NCBI GenBank assembly: GCA_018676275.1
Contig: JABHFC010000098.1
Span: forward strand, 1 to 40,161
From: Gammaproteobacteria bacterium
GTDB taxonomy: Bacteria > Pseudomonadota > Gammaproteobacteria > Eutrophobiales > Eutrophobiaceae
Direction: 5' to 3'
Length of the DNA stretch: 40,161 bases
A model generated the notes under the pieces. It was not told the origin of the DNA. It saw only the letters and a list, made by a program, of their open reading frames with translations, and ran no database searches. Positions 1 through 9,940 of the stretch are shown piece by piece. The position numbers and the translations under genes were made by a program. Each line of letters opens with the position of its first letter. The first letter of the stretch is position 1.

Positions 1-2282
1 ATCTGATACAGACCAACCAGACGTACCTTGCTCATAATAATCGGTGTGACCAGAAGGTTCGCAAAGATGGAAAACAGCATTGTTGCGGCAGCTAATGCAC
101 CAAACTGTGCAACAACCGTAAAATTGGAAAATAACAGAACGCCAAAACCCAGAGATAAAGCCAGGCTTGATACGATTAGCGGTGTGGCCTCTTCCTGGAC
201 AGCAATATAGACAGCTTCTTTGTAATTCGACGTTCGCCTGCAAAGTTCATTATAACGTGCGAGTAAATGTATGGTGCCATCGACTGCTATACCGATAGCG
301 ATGACAGCGACCATTGCAGTTCCCGGGTTTAATGAAATATCCAGTAGTCCCATGATGCCGAACATAAGTGCGATTGGAATAATTGCCGGCACCAGGGCTA
401 TCAAGCCACCCTTAAACGAGGTAAACATTGCTGACATGATAATGAAGATCAATGTCAGCAATATCGCCAGGGCTTTAATCTGCGCCACCATCAGGTTTTC
501 AGCGGCAGAATTCACCATCAGATTTTCACCAATGATATGTGCTTTCATCTCCGGACCAATGATGTGTTTAACCGTATCTTCGAGTTCCTCTATGTAGCTG
601 TTCAGTGTGTGTGAATCACTGACATTGTGACGAACGACAATATTCGCGCGACTGTAATCGTGACTAACATAACTATCAAGATCACTGCGGTGAAAAAACA
701 TCAGGTACTGGGCAACCAGTTGTCGTGTTTTCGGCAATGATAATTCGGCAAAATCACCTCTAAATTCCCTGTTCACGAAAGCAAGATGATCTGCCAGGGA
801 GATGCTTCGATCAAACACACCCTGTTTTTTCATGAAATCCTGAATTTGTTTCAGCTTTTCAATGTTTTTTGGATCATGAAAAGAATTTTTCGTTTTTGTT
901 TCCAGGGTAATAAAGAAAATCTTGATACCGGCAAGATCTTCATGAATACGCTTTGTATCCTGAATTAAGGGCCTGTCGCTGGGAAAATAGGATAAAGGAT
1001 CATTCGTGACATAAAGTGTTGAGGCCTGGTAAATGAAAAACAGGCAAAGCAGAGTCGTTCCAATCAAAATTGCACCCGGGAAACGATCTTGGGAATAGCG
1101 GAAACTCTTGATTACCCTATCAGGAATACTGCTGCGTGTTTCATCGCTGTCTAATTGGCGAGCCTGGTTTGGTCCGAATATTGACAGGATCAAAGGAACC
1201 ACCAGTATCGTGATGATGCCGTTGGCAAGCATGGCAAAAGTAGAAGCTATCGCGAAGTGCTGGATCAAGCCAATATCACTAAACATATTACTGGCAAAGC
1301 CCAGGGATGTAGTCAATACAGTCAACATTAATGGTAAACCAATATGACTGGCCATGTATTCGATTGCTTCTTTGCGCGGTTCCTTTTCAGCTGTGGATAA
1401 ACCACGGAAGAATGCTGACATTAAATGTGTGTCTTCAGTCGAGCCGATCACAATTATTAATGACGGTAACATTGCACTGAGAATATTTAGCGGAATTCCG
1501 GTCCAGCCTAGCATGCCAAATGTCCAGACAATGGTAAGTGTAGATGTTGCCAATGGAATAAAAGCAGACAAACCTCTACGCATAAAAAATAAAATGGCGA
1601 GTACCAGTATTAAACCTGACAAAGGACCGAGAAGAACGAAGTCCTCGTACAAACTCTTTTTCAATTCAGCATTAATACGTGGTGAACCAACCTGTGTCAT
1701 ATGCTCAAAGCCTGAGCGGTGTTCGCTCAGCAAGGACTCCATCGCATCAAACATGGTACGACTGAAGTTCTTTTCATCATTAGTATTTTCTACTGCAACT
1801 ATCATTGCAGTAACGCTGCCATCGTCAGAAAAGAAATTGCCCTGATAAAGCGGATTCGCCATGGCATTTTGCTTTGCTATTTGCGCTTCTTCATCCGTTT
1901 GTGGTGCATCGCGCAGAACCGGCTTTGTATCAACTTTGCCGTCTTTTCCATCAATGGTATGCAGGCTATAAAGACTATCGACCCGGCTAACGTTAGGGAT
2001 TTGTTCCAGATCTTCGTGTAGTTTTTGTAGCCTGCCCAGCTTCGCCGGGGTCCATAACTGGCTATCCTTGATATAAATTATTGTCTTGTTATCGGTACCA
2101 AATTCACCAGCAACACGTTGATAGATTAACCTTCCCGGATCATTTGCTGGTATTAAACTGTCAACACCAGTGTCTATTTCCAGTTTGGGCAAACCTCCAG
2201 CGAAGAATAAAGTAACAATCAGAAGTGCAAGAAAAACACCCTTACGATCATTGCAACCGAGCATGAATAATTTGGTAATCAT
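1..2282 (-). CDS. RND/MMPL family transporter, truncated at left window edge
   Basis: Manual reverse translation from an ATG at 2282 (ATGA overlap with the upstream gene's stop) gives MITKLFMLGCNDRKGVFLALLIVTLFFAGGLPKLEIDTGVDSLIPANDPGRLIYQRVAGEFGTDNKTIIYIKD..., then several hydrophobic segments with MMPL/SSD-like sequence (LLGPLSGLILVLAILFFMRRGLSAFIPLATSTLTIVWTFGMLGW). No stop before the window edge, so it is absent from the ORF track. Confidence 0.88.
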   Translation of the reverse strand, partial: MITKLFMLGCNDRKGVFLALLIVTLFFAGGLPKLEIDTGVDSLIPANDPGRLIYQRVAGEFGTDNKTIIYIKDSQLWTPAKLGRLQKLHEDLEQIPNVSRVDSLYSLHTIDGKDGKVDTKPVLRDAPQTDEEAQIAKQNAMANPLYQGNFFSDDGSVTAMIVAVENTNDEKNFSRTMFDAMESLLSEHRSGFEHMTQVGSPRINAELKKSLYEDFVLLGPLSGLILVLAILFFMRRGLSAFIPLATSTLTIVWTFGMLGWTGIPLNILSAMLPSLIIVIGSTEDTHLMSAFFRGLSTAEKEPRKEAIEYMASHIGLPLMLTVLTTSLGFASNMFSDIGLIQHFAIASTFAMLANGIITILVVPLILSIFGPNQARQLDSDETRSSIPDRVIKSFRYSQDRFPGAILIGTTLLCLFFIYQASTLYVTNDPLSYFPSDRPLIQDTKRIHEDLAGIKIFFITLETKTKNSFHDPKNIEKLKQIQDFMKKQGVFDRSISLADHLAFVNREFRGDFAELSLPKTRQLVAQYLMFFHRSDLDSYVSHDYSRANIVVRHNVSDSHTLNSYIEELEDTVKHIIGPEMKAHIIGENLMVNSAAENLMVAQIKALAILLTLIFIIMSAMFTSFKGGLIALVPAIIPIALMFGIMGLLDISLNPGTAMVAVIAIGIAVDGTIHLLARYNELCRRTSNYKEAVYIAVQEEATPLIVSSLALSLGFGVLLFSNFTVVAQFGALAAATMLFSIFANLLVTPIIMSKVRLVGLYQ

Positions 2283-3196
2283 GGCTGCACCATTACCTCA
2301 TCATCTAGTTGAGATAGCTGTTCTTCATTATTAACGGACATGACCACTTCTTCTTCAGCCTCTGTTTCATCATCCATGTCTTCTGGTGGAATATAAGGAT
2401 GATTTTGATAAAGCCATTCTGCTGTGAATATTTCCGCTGGCACATAGTCATGAGAAAAAAGTCTACGTGTAACTTTAAGCAATGACTGATGTTGCTCCTT
2501 GATATCCTCTATCAAGATCATGCCCGACCGCCACATATCTCCATCCACCGCTCTGATATCGTGATGACTTTGACGCTTGTGTACCCGACCATGACTATCA
2601 TAGTGCTCAGTCTGACTAATAAAAAAGTTGTCCTGGCGCACAAAGTGACGTCGTAGAGGTTTAGTTAAATTTACATCTTCGTTCAAACCATGCACATCAA
2701 TAGTAAAATACTGCATATTCCTGATTGTTCTGTTTTGTCGTCTTGTATATTGATAATCAGACAATTTTTCTCCAATAATATTTTCGACAGAAAAGTCAGT
2801 CCCCAGGAAATTTCCGTCACTGCTTTCACCTTTACTTTCGATAAGTTGCTCGGCGAACGCTGGCAAATATATTGACTTGGTCATAACTCCCAATGGGTCC
2901 CGTGTAGCCAATACAGCTACACCCCTTATTTCATGCGGAAAATCAAACACCAGCATGAATTTGGCCGTTCCATCTTCTTCCACTCTTGAATAACGATGTG
3001 CTTTTCGAGTATCTCGTTTACCATTGCGATCACTCATTACCATTGACTGCTCTTCGTAAACGTATGGGTATTGCTGGTGACGATTGTAGACCTCTTCCAT
3101 TATTTCCCGACCATTCAATTCCATTGACGACTCTGCATAGGCTAGCGAAGAAATTGCCGTCACTAAGAATAGAGGAATATGGAAAAATAGTTTCAT
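2279..3196 (-). CDS. LolA-like outer membrane lipoprotein-sorting family protein
   Basis: Protein from MKLFFHIPLFLVTAISSLAYAESS (signal peptide). LolA-like features such as VFDFPHEIRGVAVL and the position next to an MMPL transporter. The ORF track's longer start (3280) overlaps the upstream gene; 3196 is more likely. Confidence 0.75.
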   Translation of the reverse strand: MKLFFHIPLFLVTAISSLAYAESSMELNGREIMEEVYNRHQQYPYVYEEQSMVMSDRNGKRDTRKAHRYSRVEEDGTAKFMLVFDFPHEIRGVAVLATRDPLGVMTKSIYLPAFAEQLIESKGESSDGNFLGTDFSVENIIGEKLSDYQYTRRQNRTIRNMQYFTIDVHGLNEDVNLTKPLRRHFVRQDNFFISQTEHYDSHGRVHKRQSHHDIRAVDGDMWRSGMILIEDIKEQHQSLLKVTRRLFSHDYVPAEIFTAEWLYQNHPYIPPEDMDDETEAEEEVVMSVNNEEQLSQLDDEVMVQP

Positions 3197-3200
3197 TAGT

Positions 3201-3830
3201 CTATTGCTCTCCCTCCAGCGCAAGGATGCTGGAAGATATCTGATCACAAAGCCCGGCAAAAAGATCCTGCATGTCAGCAACTATTTGATCGTAGTCGCCA
3301 TCGTCAATATCGGAGTCACTTTGTAACGATGCATGGTACATACCCAGTTCTTCTTCGTCGGCATTACTCAGTTGCCATCGTGCTGAAAGCTGAACTCTAC
3401 CATCGTCATCTAGTTCGAATTTACCCATATGCACCTGAACCCGATAGTCCGGTAGGGTCGCAGAGCGATTCAATGGTGAGCCAATATCAATCGTGGATAA
3501 CCTGATCGCCAGATTAACAGCCAGAGTTCGCAAAAGATTTTTGCGCAGGTTACCACCCCACTGATTGCGTTCAGAAAAATGCAGACGATTATCGCCATTA
3601 CGCGTGACTATCTGGAAGCGTTCCAGGTACCTTGGTATATGCAGGTCAATGAGTTCAATTGCCAACTGGTTTTCTGTATCAATCTCGGGAGCATTCGCTT
3701 CAACGGCATCAATAAGATAATAATTCACGCCATTCTTTGATCCGCTGCCAAAGCAACCGGTCAATAATGCACATACCGTAATCAACAATAAAACCGGCAA
3801 TAAAGAAATTGATTTGTGATTATTCATCAT
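3201..3830 (-). CDS. pqiC: PqiC-like ABC-type transport auxiliary lipoprotein
   Basis: Lipobox LLTGC near the N terminus; 209 aa; directly follows PqiB with a TAATG stop/start overlap. Confidence 0.8.
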   Translation of the reverse strand: MMNNHKSISLLPVLLLITVCALLTGCFGSGSKNGVNYYLIDAVEANAPEIDTENQLAIELIDLHIPRYLERFQIVTRNGDNRLHFSERNQWGGNLRKNLLRTLAVNLAIRLSTIDIGSPLNRSATLPDYRVQVHMGKFELDDDGRVQLSARWQLSNADEEELGMYHASLQSDSDIDDGDYDQIVADMQDLFAGLCDQISSSILALEGEQ

Positions 3831-5476
3831 TATTCCTCTTCAATATCCTTGCCGAATATTAATGACTGTGGGTTACGTTCCAGAGTTTCGACCAGAGCGC
3901 GGATAGAACGTGCGGTTTCTTCCAGCTCAGCACTGAGCTTGATGACGTTATACTGTAAGGGTGAATTAGGCTTGAGAACCCGATTTGTCAAAGTTAGAGT
4001 CTCTTCCAGTTTTTCCAAAGCGACATGACCCGCATTAATGGCTTCTTTCAGATTAGACTCATCAACTTTTCGCATTATGCTGCGGAAAGATTCCAGCGAG
4101 TCCTGCAGATCGGAAACTATCACCGGAATTTCCGGATTATTGATAACCTTGTTAGCCCCCCTCAGGGTAGATAACAATTCCGAACCAATTTCTTCGATTT
4201 CCAGCCCATCCAGCTTGGCAACAAATCGTTCGACGGATGCTGTAATTGCATCAAAGTTGGAGGCGGGAATGGTGGGTAATTCCGGAACCCTGGTGTCAGT
4301 TCCACTAAGCAATACTTCTGTATCAGGATGCATATCCAACTCAATAAACAATTGCCCGGTTAATAAACTACCGGTACGCAACTGCGCCCTGAGTCCACGT
4401 TCCACTAACACGTTCATTACATGATAGGGAGAATCCTGCTCATCACCATCACTGGCAATAATTCTTTCCGGTTCAATTTCAATAAGAACGGGTATACGAA
4501 ATGTTGTGTCCTTACTTTCAAACTCCAGTCGGATATCCAGTACAGAGCCAATTTTAATACCTTTAAATTCAACCGGTGCCCCGATACTCAAACCACGTAC
4601 CGAGCTATCGAAAAAGACAATGAAATTAATCTTCTTGGTGTAAGAGTATTCCTTAATAGTTGTGTAATCGTCGAAAAGCGTAAACACGAGATCTTCTTCA
4701 TATTCGGTAACTGGTTCCAGTGTTGCCGGTGTTTCAAACGCGATACCACCGAACACTAACGAAGCCACTGATTCCATTTCCATCTTGAAACCATCAGCAC
4801 CCATCGTTACTTCCATGCCACTGACATTCCAGAATCGGGTATTACCGCGTATTAACTGATCAAACGGTTCTTTTATGAATGCGTGTATAAAAACACTTTT
4901 GCGATCTGTACCAAGCTCATGACCGAGCACCTCGCCGGCTTCCATACCCTGGTAATAAATCGGTGAGCCGGTATCAATTGAGCCCAGTCTCCCCGAGATC
5001 AGGGAAATACGCTTGCCGGCTTCATTAGCGGTGACCACCGGTGCCTTTTCAAGACCAACAAAATGTGATTGTGGCGCCCCCGGACCCGGCTCGATTTCGA
5101 TATAGGCGCCGGAGATCAAAGTGCTTAGTCCAGACACGCCCTTTAAACCGAATTGAGGCTTAACCACCCAGAAACGGGTATTACGACGCAGGAAATGATC
5201 AGTGCCCTTATCGAACTCGCCTGATATCAAAACATGTGACAAGTCATCGCTAAACCGAATTTGCTCAACCATGCCAATAGAGACGTTCTTATACTTTATT
5301 TTAGTTTTACCAACCTCAATACCTTCAGCTGTTTTGAAACTGATGCTCGCCTTGGGACCCTGTTCGGATAATGTCTTTACTACCAACCAGCCACCAACAA
5401 TGACGGTAATCAGAGGTATTAACCAGACCATTGATGGGCCTGATCGTTTGCTCACATGTGGATTAGAGACTTGCAT
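3830..5476 (-). CDS. pqiB: PqiB-like MCE (MlaD) domain intermembrane transport protein
   Basis: N-terminal TM (MVWLIPLITVIVGGWLVV), repeated MCE-type segments (GIEVGKTKIKYKNVSIGMVEQI; GSPIYYQGMEAGEVLG; GAPVEFKGIKIGSVLDI), 548 aa, downstream of PqiA. Confidence 0.92.
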   Translation of the reverse strand: MQVSNPHVSKRSGPSMVWLIPLITVIVGGWLVVKTLSEQGPKASISFKTAEGIEVGKTKIKYKNVSIGMVEQIRFSDDLSHVLISGEFDKGTDHFLRRNTRFWVVKPQFGLKGVSGLSTLISGAYIEIEPGPGAPQSHFVGLEKAPVVTANEAGKRISLISGRLGSIDTGSPIYYQGMEAGEVLGHELGTDRKSVFIHAFIKEPFDQLIRGNTRFWNVSGMEVTMGADGFKMEMESVASLVFGGIAFETPATLEPVTEYEEDLVFTLFDDYTTIKEYSYTKKINFIVFFDSSVRGLSIGAPVEFKGIKIGSVLDIRLEFESKDTTFRIPVLIEIEPERIIASDGDEQDSPYHVMNVLVERGLRAQLRTGSLLTGQLFIELDMHPDTEVLLSGTDTRVPELPTIPASNFDAITASVERFVAKLDGLEIEEIGSELLSTLRGANKVINNPEIPVIVSDLQDSLESFRSIMRKVDESNLKEAINAGHVALEKLEETLTLTNRVLKPNSPLQYNVIKLSAELEETARSIRALVETLERNPQSLIFGKDIEEE

Positions 5477-6720
5477 TATAGTGTCTGATCGTTTTCTCTT
5501 ACGTTATCCCAAATAAGTCGGGGATCAAAATGATGTGCGGCAAACATCGTCACCACCACTACTCCTGCAAAGAACGAGGCTCCGATACCAGGGCGAATAG
5601 TTGAAAGGGCATCAAGACTAACCAGCGCCGACAACAAACCCACCAGGAATATATCCACCATCGACCATGCGCCGACCACTTCAGTGATGCGATATAACAT
5701 GGTGCGATCTTTTGGCCGCCAGAGAGATTTTCTCTGCACCGATAACAAAAGGTAACTGAGCACAATGAGCTTCATGACCGGCACGACAATACTGGCAACA
5801 AAAACTATCATGGCTAAACCCCACATACCAGAGTGGATCAAATGTACCACTCCGCTAAGGATTGTACTGGGTTCACCCTGACCAAAACGTATTACTGTCA
5901 TTACCGGGTAGAGATTAGCGGGAATAATCAAAACAACCGCCGCCATCAATAGAGCCCAGGTCGCTTCGATACTGTTGTGCTTGCGATGATGCAGCGGTGT
6001 CGCGCATCGCGGGCAATGCTGTTGATGGCCTTGCTCTTCACTGAGCAAGCCACAGGTATGACAGTTAAGATATATTGCATCAGGATTCAAATCGGATTCG
6101 TTCGGATTTGAATGAGGTGTAAGTGACCAAAGTACTTTTGGATCAAAATTCGTTCTGGCGGCAGCAAAGATAATCAACAAGGCACAAAGGGCAAAAAATG
6201 AGGTGCCGATAATGACATTCGCGATATCCTGTAATTTAACTATGGCAATCAATACACCCAACATAAACACGCTAACCAGACTCCAGGGTGTGATCATATT
6301 GATAACGCGATAAATCGGACCCATGCCTGCCGGGACATAGCCCAGTCGCACGGATACCAGCAAATACAGCATTCCGACTATTGCTATAAAAGGAAACCCG
6401 ATGCTGGTGAAGAAAATTATTAAGCCCAGATCTCCCATGCCCATCTCGTACATGGCCCAACCACCAGACATCAGTACATTCTCCACAACCCGGCCACCAA
6501 GAGTTAATGATAGAAAGGGAAAACTATTGGCCAGCAATAACAGTATGAGAGCAGTGAAATAAAGAGCCAGGCTACGGTTGAGGGAATCGGGGATGTGTCT
6601 ATACAAGAGGGAACCACAGAAGTCACAGCTCGCCTTGGCGCCCACTGGTATTGGTATATATCGATGCAGATGATCGCACTCGTGACAAGCGCTGAGCTCA
6701 CCCGCCGAAACATCAGACAT
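5476..6720 (-). CDS. pqiA: Paraquat-inducible protein A family membrane protein
   Basis: Two repeated halves, each with CxxC...CxxC metal-binding-like motifs (CHECDH...CDFC; CHTC...CPRC) followed by four hydrophobic helices; 414 aa; TAATG overlap with pqiB. Confidence 0.92.
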   Translation of the reverse strand: MSDVSAGELSACHECDHLHRYIPIPVGAKASCDFCGSLLYRHIPDSLNRSLALYFTALILLLLANSFPFLSLTLGGRVVENVLMSGGWAMYEMGMGDLGLIIFFTSIGFPFIAIVGMLYLLVSVRLGYVPAGMGPIYRVINMITPWSLVSVFMLGVLIAIVKLQDIANVIIGTSFFALCALLIIFAAARTNFDPKVLWSLTPHSNPNESDLNPDAIYLNCHTCGLLSEEQGHQQHCPRCATPLHHRKHNSIEATWALLMAAVVLIIPANLYPVMTVIRFGQGEPSTILSGVVHLIHSGMWGLAMIVFVASIVVPVMKLIVLSYLLLSVQRKSLWRPKDRTMLYRITEVVGAWSMVDIFLVGLLSALVSLDALSTIRPGIGASFFAGVVVVTMFAAHHFDPRLIWDNVRENDQTL

Positions 6721-6894
6721 TTTTAATCCCCGGAATTGTTCTTATAATTTTTAGTAATACCGCAACAAGATTCTGCCTGTATAAGAACCAGAAGCCAAGC
6801 AAATTATAGGCCGACAAATGCTGAAACTCTGTCTAATAGAGCAACTTACGACTCAAAATTGAATATTTACAGGGATAGCTGATAATTTACCGTT

Positions 6895-8043
6895 TTACTC
6901 ACTTTCTTCTTCAAAAAAAGCATTTATTTCATCCATGCGCGTCTCTGCATCCCTGTAGCCCAGGGCCATTAGTTCTGAAATATAATCCTGTTGAAACATC
7001 ACCATACTTAACAAATCATTCGATCGTGTTTCCTTTGTACCCAGACCACGCGTCATAAAGCGAAATGCTGGTGGTAAATTCGGCTCGAATTGATTAGCCA
7101 TTTCGCCAAGATTCCTGGAAGGTCGCAACAATAATAATTTGACTGGTTCCAAATCATGATCCTGTGGCTCAGCATGAGCCTCAATCAGTGAATTGATCCG
7201 TTCAAGCCGCAGCGCATCATTATCAAAAACATCAAGAAAAATAGCATTGAACATGGAGCCGACCACTTGTGCCGGGGGGGGATAGTCATCGATCATGTCG
7301 ACAGCCTGTTCTTCCGGGGTGGGTAAATAGCGGGTTGATATAGCCAGTATTCGCCGCGCGCCAATATGAATCGCAGGTGACAGGGGCGCCGTCAAACGAA
7401 TGCCACCGTCTCCATACCACTCTCCTTTAACTTGCACAGCAGGAAAAAATAGAGGAAGTGAAGCCGAGGCCATAATATGTTCTACCTGAATATCAGACAT
7501 GACACTTTCTCGGTGTGCCCTCTCCCAGTGTTTAACATCCTCACCATGCACCCAGGTAATTGACTGACCTGTCGAATAACTGGAAGCGGTGATCGCGATT
7601 CCTTTCAATTCCCCACTGGCGATATTGGACTCAATACCTTTTAAACAACCATGTTCAGCTCGAAAGATGCGCTCTAGAAACTCTCTAAGCGGTTCGGTAT
7701 CGACCATGGCGCGGACCTTAACCTGTTTCGAAGCCCTGCCCATAATCAGACGTACAGCCCACCCACCTACATGCATCAGTATTGATGGAGCGTCCACTCT
7801 GAAAACATGATCAATTGTTAATCCGGCCCAGATATTGGCAAGATTTTCGATTCTGCTTTCAAAACTGCCGCTTTCATTTGCCAGGTAAGCTGCGTTGATA
7901 GCGCCTGCTGATACTCCGGTAATTATGGGAAAGCGGATTTCCTTATGATGATGTGCGAGACCACGCAAAAAGCCAACCTGATAAGCAGCACGTGCACCGC
8001 CGCCGCTCATTACCAGACCAAGATCATCGCCCTTAATATTCAT
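6895..8043 (-). CDS. Patatin-like phospholipase family protein
   Basis: Oxyanion motif GGGARAAYQVG, nucleophile elbow GVSAG, and DGG of the catalytic dyad (YGDGGIR). Confidence 0.92.
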   Translation of the reverse strand: MNIKGDDLGLVMSGGGARAAYQVGFLRGLAHHHKEIRFPIITGVSAGAINAAYLANESGSFESRIENLANIWAGLTIDHVFRVDAPSILMHVGGWAVRLIMGRASKQVKVRAMVDTEPLREFLERIFRAEHGCLKGIESNIASGELKGIAITASSYSTGQSITWVHGEDVKHWERAHRESVMSDIQVEHIMASASLPLFFPAVQVKGEWYGDGGIRLTAPLSPAIHIGARRILAISTRYLPTPEEQAVDMIDDYPPPAQVVGSMFNAIFLDVFDNDALRLERINSLIEAHAEPQDHDLEPVKLLLLRPSRNLGEMANQFEPNLPPAFRFMTRGLGTKETRSNDLLSMVMFQQDYISELMALGYRDAETRMDEINAFFEEESE

Positions 8044-8135
8044 TCTTATCGATCAAGATTAATTTCAGTGTTGTCATTATGCCTCTAAAACAAATCGTTC
8101 GCCTGTCTCACTAAAAGTTACTCTCCAATAAATAT

Positions 8136-9365
8136 CTAAATTATATCGCTTATAAATTGAATGCCTTTGACCAAAACAAAAGCAGAGCTCGCCATAAAAG
8201 CAATTAATGATACCCAGGCTGGAAATACTATTATTCCTTCAGGTGAAGGGTCTCGACTTTTGATTCGCCAGAGTGCCAGACTAACAATAGAAAATACCGT
8301 TAGTAAAATAAGTGATGTCGCTTCAGCCAGAGTCGCCAGGCTTCCTAACAACGCCAATATCATTACTATTATTGATGCAATAAGCGTGGCATAGACAGGT
8401 GTTCGTGTTCGCTGATTTACTCTGGACAGGAAAGAGGGTAATTGATTATTGCTACTCAGGCCATAGAGGACACGCGAGGCCATAATTATTTGTATAAGGG
8501 CGCCGTTTATAATTGCGAACAAACCAATAACACTGATTAATACAGCATTCTTCCCTGTGTAATGCTCATAGAGTAAAGCAAGCGGTGCCTCACTTTTAAC
8601 AAGGGTTTCCATTGGTAAACCCAAAACCGTCACTGTCATTATCACCAGATACAATACTGTTGTGATACCTAGAGTTAAAAGGATCGCAAGAGGTAAGTTG
8701 CGCCTTACATTTTTTACCTCCTCGGCAACATTAACCATGTCTTCAAAACCAATGAAGGCGTAGAACGCGAGAATTGCACCGGCAAAAAGTACGCCCCCAT
8801 CTGCGGTGCTGAAAGACGGAATAAATTGAGGCCATTGTTCAGGAAGCTGGGTAAAGGCGTCACGGCTCACAATAATCACTAAAATAAGTCCGCCAATTTC
8901 TATCACTGTGATCAATGCAGCTATGGTGACGGATTCAGCAATACCCCACACAGCAATAACGAACAAAACAGATGTGATTACAATGATGATGAGAACTCTG
9001 TCGACTACAAAGAATTCATGAAAATAACCCACGAATCCGTTAACCAGGGCAGCAGCCGAAACAACGCCCGCGAATGCAACAGCCAGGCCAATAACGGTAG
9101 CAAGACTTGTGGATGAAAAGCCATTTTCTACATACACAGCCTCTCCGGCCGCACGCGGGAACCTTGCTGATAGCTCAGCGAAGGCCATACCAATCAAAAT
9201 TGCCATAATGGATGCCAGCAGAAAGGATGCCGGAGCCAGATACCCTGCCACTGCTGCGAGTTCGCCAACCAGAGCATATATACCTGCTCCCACTGTCGTG
9301 CCAAGACCATAGAGCACCATCATGGGTAAGGACAGGCTACGTTTCAGGGCAGTATTTTCTGGCAT
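8136..9365 (-). CDS. APC family amino acid permease
   Basis: Roughly 12 hydrophobic segments; N-terminal MMVLYGLGTTVGAGIYALVGE and FYAFIGFEDMVNVAEEVKN typical of the APC superfamily. Confidence 0.9.
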   Translation of the reverse strand: MPENTALKRSLSLPMMVLYGLGTTVGAGIYALVGELAAVAGYLAPASFLLASIMAILIGMAFAELSARFPRAAGEAVYVENGFSSTSLATVIGLAVAFAGVVSAAALVNGFVGYFHEFFVVDRVLIIIVITSVLFVIAVWGIAESVTIAALITVIEIGGLILVIIVSRDAFTQLPEQWPQFIPSFSTADGGVLFAGAILAFYAFIGFEDMVNVAEEVKNVRRNLPLAILLTLGITTVLYLVIMTVTVLGLPMETLVKSEAPLALLYEHYTGKNAVLISVIGLFAIINGALIQIIMASRVLYGLSSNNQLPSFLSRVNQRTRTPVYATLIASIIVMILALLGSLATLAEATSLILLTVFSIVSLALWRIKSRDPSPEGIIVFPAWVSLIAFMASSAFVLVKGIQFISDII

Positions 9366-9462
9366 AGCATATTTATATCAGGAACACTCTCATAATTCCT
9401 TTTTATAGTTATAAAAGACCTTCAATATCAATTTTTCTGTCTCTATTTGCTATAATTTGAAC

Positions 9463-9720
9463 ATGAACCCCTCTTCTTTAATGACGATGTTTTTGGCTTT
9501 CGCCAATGATCTAAAATTCAAAAACCTTTTCCTGATAATCAGTGCTTTGTTTGTTACCGATCTACTGGTCCCTGATTTTATACCCTTGTTTGATGAAATC
9601 ATTCTGGGCTTGCTCGCCATCATATTGGCTAACTGGAAGAAAGAGCGCAAACTGGAAAAAGATGAAGAAAATGTTATTGAAGGAGAAATTGTTGACGAAG
9701 ATGATAAATCACAGGGTTGA
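9463..9720 (+). CDS. Small membrane protein, possibly DUF6116-like
   Basis: ATG at 9463 (the track start at 9457 is TTG). Protein NPSSLMTMFLAFANDLKFKNLFLIISALFVTDLLVPDFIPLFDEIILGLLAIILANWKKERK. Family name is from memory and unverified. Confidence 0.6.
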   Translation: MNPSSLMTMFLAFANDLKFKNLFLIISALFVTDLLVPDFIPLFDEIILGLLAIILANWKKERKLEKDEENVIEGEIVDEDDKSQG

Positions 9721-9940
9721 ATTTTAAAATATTGACTCATATTTTTTATTCCTGTTTCTCGGCATGGTTCTATTAGTAGCCACTTTCATCTAATCTTTTC
9801 TAATTAGTCAACATTCTGTTCACTGGCAAGCTCAAGATTAGTCCAGTGCTAATACCCTGGTAGTTATGTAAGAGGTACTCTGGATCTGTAAAAATACGGA
9901 TGATTGTTATCATTCAGATTTTATAAATGAAAATACTCGC

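Noticed and set aside
1354-1845. 163-aa plus-strand ORF (and the smaller plus ORFs at 28-1347)
   Set aside because: Antisense to the RND/MMPL coding frame, which has clear family motifs; composition is of shadow-ORF type.
4038-4424. 128-aa plus-strand ORF
   Set aside because: Antisense to pqiB with no recognisable motif.
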